Assembly: GCF_000350145.1 (NCBI RefSeq)
Contig: NZ_BAOL01000065.1
Coordinates: forward strand, 1 to 64,000
Direction: 5' to 3'
DNA length: 64,000 bases
DNA from: Ilumatobacter nonamiensis YM16-303
GTDB lineage: Bacteria > Actinomycetota > Acidimicrobiia > Acidimicrobiales > Ilumatobacteraceae
Positions 7,965-15,970 of this stretch are shown here, one piece after another. The translations under genes were made by a program, and so were the position numbers. A model generated the notes under the pieces. That model ran no database searches. It worked only from the letters and a program-made list of their open reading frames with translations, and was not told the origin of the DNA. Each line of letters starts with the position of its first letter. The first letter of the stretch is position 1.

Positions 7965-8900
7965 ATGACGAAGCTGCCCGTTGCGGCCCATCGCACGATG
8001 GCCGGCCAGCACGGGGTGGTGTCGAGCCACCAACTGCACGCGCACGGCCTCTCGACGCGCCAGATCCACCACCTCGCCCAGAGCGGCCAGCTCATCCACG
8101 TCGAACGCGGAGCGTACGCGACCCCGAGCGTCGAACTCGACGAACTCGGACGCTGTGCTGCGGTCTGTCTCGCACGACCCGCGGTCGCGATCGCCGGACC
8201 GACGGCGGGTCGACTCTGGGGATTTCGCCATGTCCAGGGCGACCGTCGCATCCACGTCATCGGTCCTCCGCATTCGCAGCCGGCCTCGCGACCTGGCGTG
8301 GCCGTGTACCGAACCGCGGCCATTCACGGCGACGACATCGTCCTGCGACCGGACGGGATCCGGGTGACCTCGCGAGCGCGGACCGCTCTCGATCTCGCGC
8401 GCCACCTCTCGCCCGATCTGTTGCTGTCCGTGATGGAGCAGGCGATGCACGACGGCAACCTGAGCGAGTCCGAGATGCGCACGGTCGCCGTCGACTGGAT
8501 GTCGCCGCAGCGGCCGTGGCTCTTCACGTTCCTCCGCCAACTCGAGCGACGAGTCGCAGGTCCCGCCGCCGAGTCCGGACCAGAAGTGGATCTCGGCCAG
8601 GCACTCGAGGCCGCTGGCGTCACCGGACTTGTACGCCAATACGAGGTCGAACTCCCTGGGTACGGTCGAGCCCGCTTCGATCTCGCCGTACCCGCCCTGC
8701 GGTGGGCGGTGGAGGTCGACGTGCATCCCGTTCACGAGCAGACCATCGGGCACACGTCGGACCGCCGTCGCGATGCCGGCGCCGTTGCGCTCGGCTGGTT
8801 GGTCAACCGGGTCTCACGCGCCGAGTTCCGAGCCTCGCTCGACACCGTCGTCGCCCACCTCGTCGAGGTCTACCGCGCCCGTTCCGCCGCCAGCCGGTGA
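7965..8900 (+). CDS. AbiEi-type winged-helix / DUF559 (Vsr-like) protein
   Basis: 311-residue protein of the 'type IV toxin-antitoxin AbiEi family antitoxin domain' class. The N-terminal 60 residues form a winged helix (GVVSSHQLHAHGLSTRQIHHLAQSGQL then ERGAYA). The middle resembles AbiEi, and the C-terminus (about 215-260) resembles the DUF559/Vsr endonuclease core: an ARFDLAVP strand with aspartate followed by AVEVDVHPVHE with acidic residues. DNA binding and possibly nicking are likely; no cognate toxin gene is adjacent. Start ATG at 7965 has a strong ribosome site buried in a hairpin. The gene is bracketed by paired 38-bp repeats; the third copy overlaps its stop codon. Such orphan genes are numerous in some Acidimicrobiia, but their job is not established. 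Confidence 0.75.
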   Translation: MTKLPVAAHRTMAGQHGVVSSHQLHAHGLSTRQIHHLAQSGQLIHVERGAYATPSVELDELGRCAAVCLARPAVAIAGPTAGRLWGFRHVQGDRRIHVIGPPHSQPASRPGVAVYRTAAIHGDDIVLRPDGIRVTSRARTALDLARHLSPDLLLSVMEQAMHDGNLSESEMRTVAVDWMSPQRPWLFTFLRQLERRVAGPAAESGPEVDLGQALEAAGVTGLVRQYEVELPGYGRARFDLAVPALRWAVEVDVHPVHEQTIGHTSDRRRDAGAVALGWLVNRVSRAEFRASLDTVVAHLVEVYRARSAASR

Positions 8901-8933
8901 GCGAACCGACACCACCACGCCAGTTACCTCACC
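8896..8933 (+). repeat. 38-bp palindromic repeat, copy 3 of 4
   Basis: Begins GGTGAGCGAACCGAC and ends CTCACC. Its first five bases include the TGA stop of the AbiEi-type gene. Copy 4 begins exactly 61 bases later. Confidence 0.8.
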
Positions 8934-8956
8934 ACCCGGCGCGCACCCACCAGGCT

Positions 8957-8994
8957 GGTGAGTGAACCGACACGGCCACGTCAGTTGGCTCACC
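8957..8994 (+). repeat. 38-bp palindromic repeat, copy 4 of 4, plus degenerate trace
   Basis: Begins GGTGAGTGAACCGAC and ends CTCACC. A decayed further unit (CGTGGGTGAACC) is recognisable at 9018, again 61 bases on. The pair at 8896-8994 has the same geometry as the pair at 7789-7887. Confidence 0.8.
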
Positions 8995-9050
8995 GCCCAG
9001 CAAGGACCCAGCGGGGCCGTGGGTGAACCCGAGCTTGCGCGAATCCGGAC

Positions 9051-9081
9051 TTGACATTAATTAGTTTGGAAGGTTTACTAA
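9051..9081 (+). promoter_or_regulatory. promoter of the GlcNAc operon with a ROK/NagC-type operator inside it
   Basis: TTGACA at 9051-9056 is a consensus -35. About 18 bases later TTACTA (9075-9080) can serve as -10, placing the transcript start close to the GTG at 9087. The spacer and -10 are occupied by TTAGT-N11-ACTAA (9061-9081), the kind of AT-rich inverted repeat bound by NagC/XylR-type ROK repressors. The product of the first gene is such a protein, so autoregulation by steric block is the likely mechanism. Confidence 0.65.
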
Positions 9082-9086
9082 CAGAT

Positions 9087-10244
9087 GTGCGACAGGTGTC
9101 ACCCTCTGCAGCGAGTCCGGCAGCGCGCTGGCCGGGCAACGGAGCGACGGCGCAACGCCTCGGCCCCAGTGAGGCTCGAAGCCACCACCGCCGCCTCGTG
9201 CTGCAAGCGCTGTATCGCGGTCGTGGCCTCTCCCGCGCCGACCTGTCTCGCGAGCTCGGTCTCAGTCGCGTCACGATCTCCGATGTCGTCGGCGACCTCA
9301 TCGAGGAAGGTCTCGTCCTCGAGCTCGGAACCCGCGCCTCCTCACGACCCGGCAAGCCCGCGACCATGCTCGACATCAACCGTGAAGGCCGCAACGTCAT
9401 CGGTCTGGATCTCTCGTCGTCGCACGCGTTCGTCGGCGTTGTCACCGATCTGGATGGCGCGGTGGTCGAGCGTGCCGAGCTCGGTATCTCCGAGGTCCAG
9501 GGCGAAGAAGCGGTCGTCGCGGTCGAGACGTTGTTGACCGAACTGGTCGCCCTCGCTCCGCTTCCCGTGGTGGGTGTGGGCGTGGGCAGTCCGGGAATCG
9601 TCGACGATCAGGGCGTGGTGCTGTCGGCGCCCAACCTCGGTTGGCAGGACGTCCCCCTCCAGGCTCGCCTCGCCGAAGTCTGCGGCCTGCCGGTCGCTGT
9701 CGCCAACGATGCCAATGCCGCCGCCGTCGGAGAGCTCTCGTTCGGCGAAGGCCAGCTCGACATGATGCTGGTTCGGATCGGTCGCGGCGTCGGCTCGGGC
9801 CTGATCATCGACGGTCGCATCGTCAGCGGCGCCCGACACTCGGCCGGCGAGATCGGGCACGTGGTGAGCGGGACCGATGTGAGCGAACCGTGCGTGTGCG
9901 GCAACAACGGCTGCCTCGAACGGTGGCTCGCCATTCCGCGGATCGACGCTCATCTCGCCGAGCCGTCCGCCGACCGCGACGCAGTGCTGACCGAGGCCGG
10001 ACGCCGTCTCGGCATGGTGCTCGCCCCGATCGTCAGCGCCCTCAATCTCACCGAGGTGGTGCTCGCCGGTCCGGCCAGCCACATCTCGGGTCCACTGCTC
10101 GCCTCCGCTCAGTCGACATTGCGCGATCGGGTACTCGCCGACGCGCATGGCGACGTGCAGCTGCGAATGACCGAGCTCGGGCACGACCTGATCGTGCTCG
10201 GCGCCGTTGTGTTGGTCCTCCGAGGCCAACTGGGGGTCTCCTGA
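9087..10244 (+). CDS. ROK-family transcriptional repressor of the GlcNAc operon
   Basis: About 385 residues: N-terminal winged helix (GLSRADLSRELGLSRVTISDVV, quoted region about 42-62), then an actin-like ROK sugar-sensing domain with the zinc motif GEIGHV...CVCGNNGCLE. Such NagC-like proteins repress amino-sugar genes and let go on binding GlcNAc or GlcNAc-6-phosphate. It is the first gene of an eight-gene run for GlcNAc uptake and breakdown. The frame is open back to TTG at 9051, but that codon is the -35 element; GTG at 9087 (or GTG at 9096) fits the promoter, with an almost leaderless transcript. The next gene follows after 61 bases. Confidence 0.85.
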   Translation: MRQVSPSAASPAARWPGNGATAQRLGPSEARSHHRRLVLQALYRGRGLSRADLSRELGLSRVTISDVVGDLIEEGLVLELGTRASSRPGKPATMLDINREGRNVIGLDLSSSHAFVGVVTDLDGAVVERAELGISEVQGEEAVVAVETLLTELVALAPLPVVGVGVGSPGIVDDQGVVLSAPNLGWQDVPLQARLAEVCGLPVAVANDANAAAVGELSFGEGQLDMMLVRIGRGVGSGLIIDGRIVSGARHSAGEIGHVVSGTDVSEPCVCGNNGCLERWLAIPRIDAHLAEPSADRDAVLTEAGRRLGMVLAPIVSALNLTEVVLAGPASHISGPLLASAQSTLRDRVLADAHGDVQLRMTELGHDLIVLGAVVLVLRGQLGVS

Positions 10245-10305
10245 CCCCCGTCCGTCCGAAGTCGATTCGGCTGCGGATCCGTACCCACACACAAAGGATG
10301 AATCC

Positions 10306-11685
10306 ATGAGAAAGATCACACCGATTGCGGTGACCATGGCCACCGTGGCCCTGGTCGCCTGCGGCTCGGATGATGGCGACAGCGCCACCGAGGCGACCGA
10401 CGCACCCGCGGAGACGACGGCCGACGAGGGGACCGACGCACCCGCCGGGACGACGTCTGCCGAGGAATCCGACGCGAACGCGTCCGACGGTGAAGACATC
10501 ACGCTGTGGCTGGCCGGCACGGACACGCCCGACGCCGCGCTGACCTATCTCACGGAGACCTACGCGTCGACCACGGGCGGCGATCTGTCGATCGAGCAGA
10601 TCGGTTGGGGCGACTTGATCCCGTCGCTGACCGCAGCGCTGCCCGACTCCTCGTCCACGCCGGACGTGTTCGAGACCGGCAACACACAGACCGCCACCTT
10701 CAGCGCGGTGGGCGCATACAGCGACCTCACCCCGTACTACGACGAACTCGGCGGCGACGAACTGCTCCAGGGTTTCGTCGAGGCGGGTTCCGTCGGTGAC
10801 GCCGTCTACTCGGTGCCCTACTACTTCGGTTCGCGCTTCCCCTGGTACCGCAAGGACCTGTACGAGGCCGCCGGGGTCGAGGTGCCCGGCACGCTGCAGG
10901 AGTTCACCGAGGTGAACGCCACCCTCAAGGCGGCCGGCTCGGGCGCCTACGTTCCGGGGCAGGACTGGCGCAACGGCATCGCCTGGATCTTCGCCAACGG
11001 CGGCGACCTCGCGACCTACGACGGTGGCGAGTGGACCGCAGCCCTCTCCTCCGACGAGTCGATCGCCGGGATGGAGATGTGGCAGGAACTGTTCGCGACG
11101 GCGTCCGTCGCCGGCGCGACCGACACCGACGAGACCGCCTACCAGGCGATCAACGACGAGTACCTTCCCGACACCGCCGTCGGCACAACGCTCGCCCCGA
11201 ACTGGGCGTACTGGAGCCTCGGCGACATCTCGGAGGACGAGGACGGCGAGGCCGTCGCGACGTGGGACCCGGAGACCTTCGGTGCGTACGCCCTTCCCGG
11301 CGTCGACGGTGGACTCGCGCCGGTGTTCGCCGGCGGGTCGAACATCGGGATCTCGGCAGCCTCGGAGAATCAGGACGCAGCACTCGAGCTGATGGGAATC
11401 ATCTTCTCGGACGAGTACCAGACGCTCCTGGCCGAGAACGGACTCGGGCCGGCCAACACCGAGTTCGGCTCGGTGTACGTCGACTCGGCCGCCGATCCCG
11501 AGATCGCTCAGATCTCGCTCGACACGGCCGCTGGAGCCAAGCTGACCCCGGCCGCGCCGGGTTGGACGTCGGTCGAGGAGCAGCAGCTTCTCGAGCAGTT
11601 CTTCCAGGCGGTTGCCGAGGGTGGCGACGTCGCCTCGCTCGCCGCCGAGTACGACGACAAGATCAACGCCGTCATCAACGGCTGA
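10306..11685 (+). CDS. ABC sugar importer, substrate-binding lipoprotein
   Basis: 459-residue extracytoplasmic binding protein of family 1. The N-terminus is a lipoprotein signal: basic MRK, hydrophobic ITPIAVTMATVAL, lipobox LVAC with the cysteine at residue 19, followed by a threonine/acidic low-complexity spacer to about residue 60. The mature domain (LWLAGTDTPDAAL to the end) resembles solute-binding proteins for chitobiose or GlcNAc. ATG at 10306 has an AAAGGA ribosome site. Context (GlcNAc repressor before; permeases, NagZ, kinase, NagB and NagA after) points to GlcNAc or short chitin/peptidoglycan oligosaccharides as ligand. A strong intergenic hairpin separates it from the permease genes and may give it higher expression than they have. 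Confidence 0.88.
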   Translation: MRKITPIAVTMATVALVACGSDDGDSATEATDAPAETTADEGTDAPAGTTSAEESDANASDGEDITLWLAGTDTPDAALTYLTETYASTTGGDLSIEQIGWGDLIPSLTAALPDSSSTPDVFETGNTQTATFSAVGAYSDLTPYYDELGGDELLQGFVEAGSVGDAVYSVPYYFGSRFPWYRKDLYEAAGVEVPGTLQEFTEVNATLKAAGSGAYVPGQDWRNGIAWIFANGGDLATYDGGEWTAALSSDESIAGMEMWQELFATASVAGATDTDETAYQAINDEYLPDTAVGTTLAPNWAYWSLGDISEDEDGEAVATWDPETFGAYALPGVDGGLAPVFAGGSNIGISAASENQDAALELMGIIFSDEYQTLLAENGLGPANTEFGSVYVDSAADPEIAQISLDTAAGAKLTPAAPGWTSVEEQQLLEQFFQAVAEGGDVASLAAEYDDKINAVING

Positions 11686-11690
11686 TCTCC

Positions 11691-11755
11691 GATCGTGCGG
11701 GCGGGATCGTGCGGGCGGACGGGACATCTCCCTCTCCCCCTCCGCCCGCACGATC
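11691..11755 (+). promoter_or_regulatory. 15-bp perfect hairpin with duplicated left arm after the binding-protein gene
   Basis: GATCGTGCGGGCGGA (11705-11719) pairs perfectly with 11741-11755 across a 21-base pyrimidine-rich loop. The same 14-base arm also occurs immediately before it (11691-11704), so two alternative stems exist. Position between binding-protein and permease genes matches the mRNA-stabilising or attenuating structures of other ABC operons. Confidence 0.6.
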
Positions 11756-11812
11756 GTGACCACCCAGCGCATATTTCCCAGCCGACACCCCACACTCGCG
11801 GAAAGCCCTGAC

Positions 11813-12778
11813 ATGTCGATCGTTGTCACAACGAAGCCCGACGCCGACCCCGACTTCGACCCCTCCACGCCGAAGCGCAAGCGGAAGAAGGCGCGTTCGC
11901 CCAAGCTGCCGTACTGGCTCACGCTTCCCGCGGTCGCCGCACTCGTCGTCGGACTCGCCTACCCGCTGGGCTGGCAGGTCCTCAACTCGATGCGCGAGTA
12001 CGGCCTGCGCCAGCAGTTCGGTGAGGACGCCACATGGTTGTGGTTCGCCAACTACACCGATCTGCTCACCGACGGCTTCTTCTGGACGGTCGTCATCCGC
12101 TCGCTCGTGTTCATGGCGGCCACCGCGCTGGCGACCATGGGGCTCGGCATCCTGCTCGCCCTGCTGATGAAGGCCACACCGACGTGGGCGCGGGTCATGC
12201 TCCAGAGCGCCCTTCTCCTCGCGTGGGCGATGCCGATCGTCGCCCAGATGACGGTCTGGAACTGGCTGATCGACTCGCGCAACGGCGTGCTCAACTACCT
12301 GCTCAGCAAGTTGCCCGGTGTCGACATGATCGGTCACAACTGGCTCGAAGAACCGCTCAGCTTCTTCTTCGTCGCGTCGCTCATCATCACCTGGGCGTCC
12401 GTGCCGTTCGTGGCGATCTCGGTCTATGCGGCGTTGACACAAGTCAGCGAGGAGGTCCTCGAAGCTGCACAGCTCGACGGCGCCAACGCCCGACAGAAAC
12501 TGGTGCACATCATCATGCCGATCATTCGCCCCGTGCTGGTCATCCTCCTGCTCCTGCAGTTCATCTGGGACCTCCGCGTGTACGCCCAGATTCAACTGCT
12601 GCAGGACCTCGGCCCGAAAGGCGACGACTACGACCTGCTCGGCACCTACATCTTCGGCCTCGGCATCGGCCAGGGCCGCTTCGGTCTGGCCGCCGCGGCG
12701 GCGATGATCGTGCTGCTGATCACGCTCTGCGTGAGTGGCTTCTACGTACGTGAACTTCTCAGAGAGGACGCTCGCTGA
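11813..12778 (+). CDS. ABC sugar importer, permease 1 (MalF type)
   Basis: 321-residue inner-membrane permease with a basic cytoplasmic N-terminus (KRKRKKARSPK) and six or so membrane segments. The ATPase-docking EAA loop is EAAQLDGANARQKLVHIIMP (about residues 219-238), with the conserved glycine. ATG at 11813 follows GGAAAG; an open extension upstream runs through the intergenic hairpin and is rejected. Its stop overlaps the start of permease 2 by one base. It forms the channel with permease 2 for the sugar delivered by the upstream lipoprotein. No ABC ATPase gene is present in the operon, so a shared MsiK-like ATPase elsewhere is probable. Confidence 0.92.
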   Translation: MSIVVTTKPDADPDFDPSTPKRKRKKARSPKLPYWLTLPAVAALVVGLAYPLGWQVLNSMREYGLRQQFGEDATWLWFANYTDLLTDGFFWTVVIRSLVFMAATALATMGLGILLALLMKATPTWARVMLQSALLLAWAMPIVAQMTVWNWLIDSRNGVLNYLLSKLPGVDMIGHNWLEEPLSFFFVASLIITWASVPFVAISVYAALTQVSEEVLEAAQLDGANARQKLVHIIMPIIRPVLVILLLLQFIWDLRVYAQIQLLQDLGPKGDDYDLLGTYIFGLGIGQGRFGLAAAAAMIVLLITLCVSGFYVRELLREDAR

Positions 12779-13614
12779 TGCGAAGCAAGTTCAAGCGCTA
12801 CCTCGCCGCGGCGGTTGCGGTGCTCGTCGCCATCGTCTGGGCCTTCCCGGTGTACTGGATGATCAACTCGTCGTTCCTCACTCCGCTCACCATCAGTGGA
12901 CTGGACCCGACGTTCCTCCCATTCGGAGGCACCCTGCAGAACTACCGCGACGTCACGACCGAGACGCCGTTCTTCGAGGCGCTCCAGATGTCGGTGATCG
13001 TGGTCGCGGTGGCGCTCATCGTGTGCATCGCGTTTGCGACGCTCGCAGCCCTAGCCATCTCGCGTTTTCGCTTCAGAGGGCGGAAGAGCTTCGTGCTCGT
13101 CATCATCCTGGTGCAGATGTTGCCGGCTGAAGCGATGTTCATCGCCCAGTACCAGATGATCTCCGGTCTCGGCCTGCTCAACTCCATCGCGGGCGTCTCG
13201 ATCATCTACGTCGCGATGGTCGTGCCGTTCACGATCTGGATGCTGCGGGGCTTCGTCGCCGGCGTTCCGATCGAACTCGAGGAGGCGGCCATGGTCGATG
13301 GCTGTACCCGGTTCGGAGCATTCCGACGGATCACCTTCCCGCTCATCGCCCCTGGCCTCGTCGCGTCGGGCGTCTTCGCGTTCATCCAGGTGTGGAACGA
13401 GTTCGCGCTCGCATCGGTTCTGCTCACCGACGACGAAGCCCAGACCCTGCCACTGTGGCTGCGCGACATCGCGCAGCAATCGAACCTCGGGGCACCCGAG
13501 TGGGGTCAGATCATGGCCGGCTCCGTGCTCGTCGCCGTGCCCGTCATCATCTTCTTCGTGATCGTGCAGGGCCGGATGGCACAGGGTCTCGTCGGCGGAG
13601 CAGTCAAAGGGTGA
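12778..13614 (+). CDS. ABC sugar importer, permease 2 (MalG type)
   Basis: 278 residues, six predicted membrane segments starting at about residue 9. The EAA loop is EEAAMVDGCTRFGAFRRI (about residues 164-181). ATG overlaps the permease 1 stop (TGATG), and its own stop overlaps the GTG of the hydrolase gene (GTGA), so the whole run is translationally coupled. It pairs with permease 1 in the membrane; an ATPase encoded elsewhere must power the pair. Confidence 0.92.
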   Translation: MRSKFKRYLAAAVAVLVAIVWAFPVYWMINSSFLTPLTISGLDPTFLPFGGTLQNYRDVTTETPFFEALQMSVIVVAVALIVCIAFATLAALAISRFRFRGRKSFVLVIILVQMLPAEAMFIAQYQMISGLGLLNSIAGVSIIYVAMVVPFTIWMLRGFVAGVPIELEEAAMVDGCTRFGAFRRITFPLIAPGLVASGVFAFIQVWNEFALASVLLTDDEAQTLPLWLRDIAQQSNLGAPEWGQIMAGSVLVAVPVIIFFVIVQGRMAQGLVGGAVKG

Positions 13615-15086
13615 CCGAAGCCCAGCCACCAGAGTTGCGCCGTCAGGCGCTCGGGCTGCTGATGCCCGGCTTCGTCGGCACGGAGCTGCCCGACTGGCTT
13701 CGTGCACTGCTCGAGGACGGTCTCGGCAGCATCTGTCTGTTCGGTCACAACGTCGACACGCCGGCGCAGGTCGCCGCGCTGACCGCCTCGATCCACTCGG
13801 CGAACCGACACGCGATCATTGCGATCGACGAGGAGGGCGGCGACGTGTCCCGACTGCATCAGCATGACGGTTCGCCGTTTCCGGGCAATGCGATCCTCGG
13901 GCGCATCGGCGACATCGAGCTCACGCGATCCGTGGCACGGGAGGTCGGCGCCCAGTTGGCCGCGGTCGGCATCCATCTGACCCTCGCGCCGGATGCCGAC
14001 GTCAACTCCAACCCCGACAACCCGGTGATCGGCGTCCGGAGCTTCGGGGCCGATCCCGTTGCCGTCGCCGCGCACACGGCTGCGTGGATCGATGGTGTGC
14101 AAGCCGCCGGCGTCGCGGCATGCGCCAAACACTTCCCCGGTCACGGCGACACCGCGACCGACTCCCACCTGTCCGAGCCGGTGATCGCCGCCGACGCGGC
14201 GACCCTCGCCGACCGCGAACTGGTTCCGTTCTCTGCGGCGATCGCTGCCGGAACGAAGACGATCATGACGTCGCACATCCACGTGCCGGCGATCGACCTC
14301 GAGCACGTCGCCACCTTCTCGGAGACCATCCTCGGTGACCTGCTGCGCGGGCGGCTCGGGTTCGACGGGGTCGTCGTGACCGATGCGCTCGACATGGTCG
14401 GAGCATCGGGAACCCGCGGCATGCCCGCGGCAGCCGTCTCCGCCGTCGCGGCGGGCTCGGACCTCCTGTGCCTCGGCTCGAACAACTCCGAATCCGAGAT
14501 CGGCGACATCGTGGAGGCGCTCCTGATCGCCGATTCTGTCGGCGAGCTCCCGGTCGGTCGGCTCGCCGACGCCGCCGGTCGCTGCCTCACACTGGCCCGA
14601 TGGACGGCGGACCGTCGCCGGCAGGCCGGCGAGCCGTCTCGCGGGGCGGCGAACCCGCCGATCGTCAGCCTCGGCGAGGTCGCCGCATCGTTCACGCTGT
14701 CGGACCGCGCGTCGGCGATGCTCGCGATCGCCGGACGACCGGTGCAGTGGGTTCGGATCGACCCCGAGCCGAACATCGCCATCGGCGCCACCCCTCTCGG
14801 CCCGTTCTTCGAGGGTGGCGCCGTACCCTCGTTCGTCGTGCCCATCGACGACCGGACGAGCGCGGTCGACTACGTCGCCGAACCAGGCGCGCTGACGATC
14901 GTCGTCGGACGGGAACTCCACCGCGATGATGGCGCCGTCGGCGCGGCCTCGACCCTCCGGGCGAGTTCGGACGCGCTGATCGTCGACATGGGTTTCGCGC
15001 ACTCCGACCACGTGGACATCGCGACGTTCGGCGCGTCACGGCTCGCGGGAGAGGCGCTCATCGAACTCGTGAGGTCATCCGCATGA
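13611..15086 (+). CDS. nagZ: glycoside hydrolase family 3, beta-N-acetylglucosaminidase (NagZ type)
   Basis: 491 residues. The GH3 (beta/alpha)8 domain has the NagZ-type loop KHFPGHGDTATDSH (about residues 170-183), whose histidine and aspartate act as the unusual acid/base dyad, and the nucleophile aspartate in VVTDALDM. About 150 further residues after the barrel resemble the second domain seen in Gram-positive NagZ. No signal peptide is evident, so it probably acts in the cytosol on imported GlcNAc oligosaccharides or muropeptides. Start is GTG at 13611 with an AAAGG ribosome site, coupled by GTGA to the permease. The ATGA at its end couples it to the kinase. Confidence 0.88.
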   Translation: MTEAQPPELRRQALGLLMPGFVGTELPDWLRALLEDGLGSICLFGHNVDTPAQVAALTASIHSANRHAIIAIDEEGGDVSRLHQHDGSPFPGNAILGRIGDIELTRSVAREVGAQLAAVGIHLTLAPDADVNSNPDNPVIGVRSFGADPVAVAAHTAAWIDGVQAAGVAACAKHFPGHGDTATDSHLSEPVIAADAATLADRELVPFSAAIAAGTKTIMTSHIHVPAIDLEHVATFSETILGDLLRGRLGFDGVVVTDALDMVGASGTRGMPAAAVSAVAAGSDLLCLGSNNSESEIGDIVEALLIADSVGELPVGRLADAAGRCLTLARWTADRRRQAGEPSRGAANPPIVSLGEVAASFTLSDRASAMLAIAGRPVQWVRIDPEPNIAIGATPLGPFFEGGAVPSFVVPIDDRTSAVDYVAEPGALTIVVGRELHRDDGAVGAASTLRASSDALIVDMGFAHSDHVDIATFGASRLAGEALIELVRSSA

Positions 15087-15970
15087 GGGTCGGGATCGAC
15101 ATCGGCGGCACCAAGATCGAGGCCGTCTCCATCGACGACGAACTCAACGTTCTCGCGACGTTCCGGCAACCGGTGCGAACCGGCCCGACAGGCATCACTG
15201 CGGGAACACTCGAGGCCATCGACGCCGTCAGTCGCGACGCTGGGGGCCGGATCGAGTCGATCGGTGTCGGCGTACCCGGAACGATCAGGCGCGGCGTGAT
15301 CCACCACGCGCGCAATCTCGCCATCGAGTCGTACGACCTCGAAGCCGCCATCACAGCGGAAACCGATGCCCCCGTTCGGGTGTCCAACGACGTCAACGCC
15401 GCAGCGCTCGGCGCATGGGCACTCCGCGGCGGAGCGTCGACCTCGCTCGCGTACCTCAACCTCGGCACCGGCATGGCCGCCGGACTCGTGCTCGACGGCC
15501 GCGCGTGGGAGGGCGGCCGCGGAATGGCCGGCGAGATCGGCTACATCTCCGCCGACCCGAACGGTCCCACCCACGTCGAAGGACTGGCCGGAACACTCGA
15601 GGGCTACGCATCGGGTTCCGGTGTGGTCGGCCAGTGGGGCGTCGAGGGAGCGTCCGCAGTCGACGTGTTCGATGCGGCCGACGCCGGCGACGCTCGCGCG
15701 ATCGCCATCCGCGACGGTGTGTACTTCGGGGCAGCGAGCGCAGTCCGGGTGCTCGCGCTGACCTTCGGTGCAGACACGATCGTGATCGGAGGCGGCCTGG
15801 CCGGGTTGGGCCGATCGCTGTGCGAGGGCATGGCCGAGCACTTCGACGCGTGGTCACGAACGTCGCCGCTCATCGCCTCACTCCAACTCGACGCGATCAC
15901 GCACCTCCTCGACGACGAGCGACCGACACATGCGATCGGCGCCGCGATCATGGGCGGACACCATGGCTGA
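15083..15970 (+). CDS. ROK-family sugar kinase, probable N-acetylglucosamine kinase
   Basis: 295-residue kinase with the phosphate-1 loop GIDIGGTKIEAVSIDD at the N-terminus, VSNDVNAAALG carrying the catalytic aspartate, LNLGTGMAAGLVLDG and IVIGGGLAGLG. Context gives the reaction: GlcNAc + ATP to GlcNAc-6-phosphate, the substrate of NagA. The zinc motif usual in ROK kinases (GEIGH...CxCGxxGCxE) is absent; the region reads GEIGYISADPNG and has no cysteines. This makes it a member of the zinc-less ROK subgroup. ATG at 15083 overlaps the hydrolase stop; the 3' end overlaps nagB by eight bases. Confidence 0.85.
   Translation: MRVGIDIGGTKIEAVSIDDELNVLATFRQPVRTGPTGITAGTLEAIDAVSRDAGGRIESIGVGVPGTIRRGVIHHARNLAIESYDLEAAITAETDAPVRVSNDVNAAALGAWALRGGASTSLAYLNLGTGMAAGLVLDGRAWEGGRGMAGEIGYISADPNGPTHVEGLAGTLEGYASGSGVVGQWGVEGASAVDVFDAADAGDARAIAIRDGVYFGAASAVRVLALTFGADTIVIGGGLAGLGRSLCEGMAEHFDAWSRTSPLIASLQLDAITHLLDDERPTHAIGAAIMGGHHG

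Noticed and set aside
7789-8994. The 38-bp repeats with 23-base spacers as a small CRISPR array
   Set aside because: Only two units at each place, repeats differ at many positions, they flank a gene rather than form an array, and no cas genes are near.
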